Shown here one piece after another: positions 61,143-64,000 of a stretch of DNA of 64,000 bases. Numbering within the stretch: the stretch's first letter is position 1; every line of letters begins with the position of its first letter. Position numbers and translations under genes: made by a program. The stretch is from Anaerozeibacter quisquiliarum (GTDB taxonomy: Bacteria > Bacillota > Clostridia > Christensenellales > Aristaeellaceae). The notes beneath the pieces were generated by a model. The model was not told the DNA's origin, did no database searches, and was given only the letters and a program-made list of their open reading frames with translations. Where the stretch lies: assembly GCA_051162045.1 (NCBI GenBank), contig JBISDI010000006.1; one strand, 5' to 3'.

Positions 61143-61853
61143 ATGTGTGGAAGTGACGCATTTCACCATACCCACAGCGAACAGCAGGACGAAATAGAAG
61201 CCAAGTTAGAGGAACTTCGAAACCTTGACGACAAAACCCTTAGTGATAAAAACGAAGATATTGTCAGCATGATAAAGTACTACAACGAGCTCACCAACGC
61301 TGTAGAGGAGCGCAGGAACAAGATTTACGCCGATTCTTTAACTTTTGTTGGGATAATCGTCGCCGCGGCGACAATTTTATGTACTATCGCAAATTGGACT
61401 GACTACTTAGTTATTCCAATAGTATTTTTCTGTGTACAACTGTTAGTGCAATTGACTCTGATTTGTAAATTCTACATACAAAATGATTCCGGCTATTTAT
61501 TTAATGACGGACAGCTAAAGCCTCATTCGAATCAATGGAAATGGTTCTATTACGGAAATAGTCACATTGGGCAAATTAACGTAAACAAGCCGGATAGTTC
61601 TTCAATTAGGAGCTATATAGACGGTTTCAAGCTATTTGCGGATAATTATCTACACGAGGACGTCAAGTCACAGATATCTTCAAACATTCAACAACTGTAT
61701 CTTTTGCAAGTGCACAATTTTTATAAGAATCGTTATTACCTTCAGCTTGTAAAAATCCAGCGCAACGGCTTCATACTTTCAATCATGGCAGCAGCCATTA
61801 CTGTCATAGCGGTTCTTGTACCGGTTGTTTTTCGCTATTTCTTTAACTTTTGA
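61143..61853 (+). CDS. Island membrane protein, unrecognised
   Basis: A 236-residue protein. Residues 1-65 form a charged helix likely to coil (EQQDEIEAKLEELRNLDDKT; YYNELTNAVEERRNK), followed by two close membrane helices (LTFVGIIVAAATILCTIANW and YLVIPIVFFCVQLLVQLTLI) and a C-terminal helix (ILSIMAAAITVIAVLVPVVF). The loop between, about residues 115-205, would be cytoplasmic. GAGAGGAG precedes the ATG. It follows the radical SAM frame by 16 bases and is probably its partner. Such a membrane protein could be an effector, but I know no matching family. Confidence 0.7.
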   Translation: MCGSDAFHHTHSEQQDEIEAKLEELRNLDDKTLSDKNEDIVSMIKYYNELTNAVEERRNKIYADSLTFVGIIVAAATILCTIANWTDYLVIPIVFFCVQLLVQLTLICKFYIQNDSGYLFNDGQLKPHSNQWKWFYYGNSHIGQINVNKPDSSSIRSYIDGFKLFADNYLHEDVKSQISSNIQQLYLLQVHNFYKNRYYLQLVKIQRNGFILSIMAAAITVIAVLVPVVFRYFFNF

Positions 61854-61870
61854 TGGAAGCGATGGTTCAA

Positions 61871-62059
61871 TCTTGAGTTCATCCGGGATTTCGATGTTCT
61901 TGTACCGCTTGATCTCCTTGCCCTCCACCAGAAAGCATACCGGAACCGCGTCCCTCAGTTTCGCCGTGAGCTTGTCATTTGCATAATCCGTTCCTCCGTA
62001 AAATGTGATGTGCCTTGCGGCTGAGTCACAGCTTACGGATTTATGCGTGGAAAGCAAGC
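61871..62059 (-). pseudogene. Truncated second copy of the acidic protein gene's 5' end (direct repeat copy 2)
   Basis: Reads KLTAKLRDAVPVCFLVEGKE and IKRYKNIEIPDELK on the minus strand, then departs after codon 38. The ATG of the intact gene is missing (AATGAC instead of ATGGGC in frame), although the GGAGGA ribosome site remains. It faces away from the membrane protein gene it abuts. Confidence 0.8.
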
Positions 62060-62368
62060 CCTTGCTCCACGAGCCAGCCCAATGCGCTCTCATTCTAACA
62101 GCTTAGGCACGGGATACGATAGACCACGGCTGGTTGCGGTGGCCTATCGCGCAACTATATAGTAACAGCCCCAAAGGGAGAAACGGGTGCGAATATGCAG
62201 TAAAGTATCTTGCAGACAAATCGCCACCGCTGACATCGTGTCCGTATCCATGATAATAAAGGACACCAGACAGGGCCAGAGCGGTAGTGGAGGGAATCCG
62301 CGGAAGGGGCGGTGTTTATATGTACTCTTTTTTATTCGACACCGACGACTGCATTCCGATTTTCTGCA
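62060..62368. other. Intergenic region before the helicase gene
   Basis: About 310 bases with composition shifting to AT-rich at the right end. I see no gene or repeat; the frames lack ribosome sites. Confidence 0.4.
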
Positions 62369-62397
62369 TTGTGAATTACCATATTTAGTGTTATAAT
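62369..62397 (+). promoter_or_regulatory. Promoter of the helicase gene
   Basis: TTGTGA (62369-62374) and TATAAT (62392-62397), 17 bases apart, about 64 bases before the TTG start. Confidence 0.55.
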
Positions 62398-62460
62398 ATA
62401 AATACATTTTACGGGTATATAATAGATCGTATGCAATGAGCTCGAATTGGGTGACGGTAC

Positions 62461-64000
62461 TTGGACAAGGAATCGAGAAAAAAAGAACTGCCAAAGTTGC
62501 CGGGTCGCTTAGGCGAATTTATTCAAGCCCTAGATGCCGAACGAAGTGCCGTTGAGAAAAACGGCGACTCTTTGGGCTTTTTATTGTCTGGTGGTGAAAG
62601 GATTAATGACAGCAATGGATCATACCTTTATCAATTTCGTATCGATTATAGTACGAATACACCCGATGATGCGCCATGTCGTTTGATAGTCGGCGGGAAG
62701 TTCTACAATGCTGTGATAGTTTCTTATGATGGGTCGTACATTATTCTTGCGACTAAAGAGCTGATCAGCGGCGGCATCGGCAATGCTAAGCTAGAGATCG
62801 GATCAACCATACTTTATGAAAAAATGATAGAAAGAATCGCCGCCAACGCAGATGTCAATAATCCGACTGGAAGACGGCTATTTGGCGAAATGGCCGTAAC
62901 CCGTGTAAGACCCGATCCTGGACTATCAATTCCGGATGATGGGGATTCCAACGAAGCGCTACGTCCTGCGCAGATCGATGCCGTGCGATCTAGCCTTACC
63001 AATAATCTCACCTTTATATGGGGCCCCCCCGGAACCGGAAAAACCAAAGTGATCAGCAGTGTTATATATCAGTTGTACAATTCCGGGAGAACGGTCTTGC
63101 TGGCATCGCATACAAATGTTGCCGTCGACAACGCGCTTGAGCGTGTCTGTATACAATTTAGTCGTGTGAATATCCCTATAGAGGATACTGTTCTGCGGTT
63201 TGGAAACCATAGCAAAGAGCTTTCAGAGGGCTATCCAGGCATAACCATCAAATCACATATAGAAAAGTTAGGCAGGAGCTTGTTTAGCGAAAAATTAAAG
63301 ATAGAACAAGCAATCAACGAATGGGACCATGAACTTACTCACTGCCATTGGCGTTTGAATTATCCCGAAAAGCGCGACAAAATAGTTAAGGCTCATTCTT
63401 CTCTAAATTCTGCAAGGGATTTGATGAACAGCTTAAGAATTGACATAAACACTATGCTCACTCAAAAAAGCAATCTAGAGAATTCATTATCTCAATGCGC
63501 ACCATATATGCAAGCGAAATTTTATGCAGATGATTTGGAACTAACCCTCAACAATCTCTATGTGCGTTTTGGCGACATAGAGCGGCAGCAATCTTATGTG
63601 CAAAAGAGACTCGAGGACGTGTCAAAAAAGATAAGGAACAAAGAGAAATCAGCGCAATTTAAAAGCTTGATCAGCACTTATCCGTCACTTGATTTTTTGG
63701 TGTCACGAGCTGATTTTCAAAGAAAACAATGCGCAGAGGAAAAATCGAAATACATCAGCAAAAAGCAAGAGCTTGAAACTTGCAAAAGTCAGCTATCTGA
63801 AATGGAGGGCAAATCCGCTATAACCAAAGTCTTTACAAGCAAAAAAATTGCTTCACTTAAAAGTTTGCTGACAACCCTCCAGAACCAACTTAGCAGTGTC
63901 GAAGAAAATAGCAAAGCGGCACATACCCTACTCGATCATATAAATTTGGAAATCTCCGACTTAAAATCCTTAATAGCACAGAACGAAGAATGCTTTGTAC
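62461..64000 (+). CDS. Superfamily 1 helicase-like protein with long coiled coil, 3' partial
   Basis: The frame is open from TTG at 62461 to the window end (over 510 codons). A stop lies just upstream, and no better start exists. Residues ~1-160 form an N-terminal domain (RLGEFIQALDAERSAVEKNG). Then RPAQIDAVRSSLTNNLTFIW leads into Walker A GPPGTGKTKV and the AAA_11 motif Ia LLASHTNVAVDNAL, as in UPF1-like SF1 helicases. From residue ~265 a long coiled coil follows (LENSLSQCAPYMQAKFYADD; QQSYVQKRLEDVSKKIRNKE), inserted before the remaining motor motifs, which lie beyond the window. AT-rich, typical of a defence gene. Confidence 0.82.
   Translation, partial: MDKESRKKELPKLPGRLGEFIQALDAERSAVEKNGDSLGFLLSGGERINDSNGSYLYQFRIDYSTNTPDDAPCRLIVGGKFYNAVIVSYDGSYIILATKELISGGIGNAKLEIGSTILYEKMIERIAANADVNNPTGRRLFGEMAVTRVRPDPGLSIPDDGDSNEALRPAQIDAVRSSLTNNLTFIWGPPGTGKTKVISSVIYQLYNSGRTVLLASHTNVAVDNALERVCIQFSRVNIPIEDTVLRFGNHSKELSEGYPGITIKSHIEKLGRSLFSEKLKIEQAINEWDHELTHCHWRLNYPEKRDKIVKAHSSLNSARDLMNSLRIDINTMLTQKSNLENSLSQCAPYMQAKFYADDLELTLNNLYVRFGDIERQQSYVQKRLEDVSKKIRNKEKSAQFKSLISTYPSLDFLVSRADFQRKQCAEEKSKYISKKQELETCKSQLSEMEGKSAITKVFTSKKIASLKSLLTTLQNQLSSVEENSKAAHTLLDHINLEISDLKSLIAQNEECFV

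Overview
The window looks like chromosomal DNA of a GC-rich, spore-forming member of the Clostridia (Bacillota). Pointers are a SCIFF peptide with its radical SAM maturase, a YtfJ/GerW-type sporulation protein beside a DUF2953 protein, a lepA-hemW pair, a YdcZ-type DMT transporter and many ABC uptake systems. A gut relative such as Christensenellales or Aristaeellaceae is a guess. Six of six solute-binding proteins have ordinary signal peptides with no lipobox cysteine, which is odd for a single-membrane Firmicute.

Layout. Positions 1-6213 hold an Ig-like surface-protein tail, ytfJ and DUF2953 genes, a DMT transporter, an L,D-transpeptidase, a Gfo/Idh/MocA oxidoreductase and a lone solute-binding protein. 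Positions 6.7-13.9 kb hold an Orn/Lys/Arg-type decarboxylase, the scfA-scfB RiPP pair and a MacAB-like export operon with two adaptors. Positions 13.9-17.1 kb hold a family of about 160 bp palindromic (MITE/REP-like) elements around mntP (with a yybP-ykoY manganese riboswitch), a beta-phosphoglucomutase and an aldo/keto reductase. Positions 17.2-30 kb hold two sugar ABC loci lacking ATPases. One has a propeller-like/solute-binding fusion plus an adaptor and a permease-like protein. The other has an AraC regulator and a GH65 phosphorylase. Positions 30-39.9 kb hold an alkaline phosphatase and a LacI-controlled operon: RbsABC-type transporter, sensory-rhodopsin-transducer-family protein, rhamnose-mutarotase-like protein, a creatinase-like M24 protein lacking metal ligands, and a creatininase-like protein. 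Positions 40-54.2 kb hold an IS1182-like relic, tRNA-Ala(CGC), hemW, a GNAT gene, lepA, a TrpXYZ-like ABC system, a HAD phosphatase and a BMP/NupOPQ-like nucleoside ABC operon.

From the IS30 relic and tRNA-Val(GAC) (55.1 kb) to the end, base composition drops and the content becomes that of a defence island. It holds an unknown protein, a NADAR antitoxin with an enlarged, membrane-anchored DarT-like ADP-ribosyltransferase, a frameshifted radical SAM gene with a membrane protein between two ~190 bp direct repeats, and the start of an SF1 helicase with a long coiled coil. No integrase is visible in the window.

The clearest candidates for undescribed biology are the membrane-anchored DarT/NADAR module and its unknown neighbour, the LacI-controlled amidohydrolase-like sugar operon, and the palindromic elements whose ends supply stop codons to neighbouring genes.
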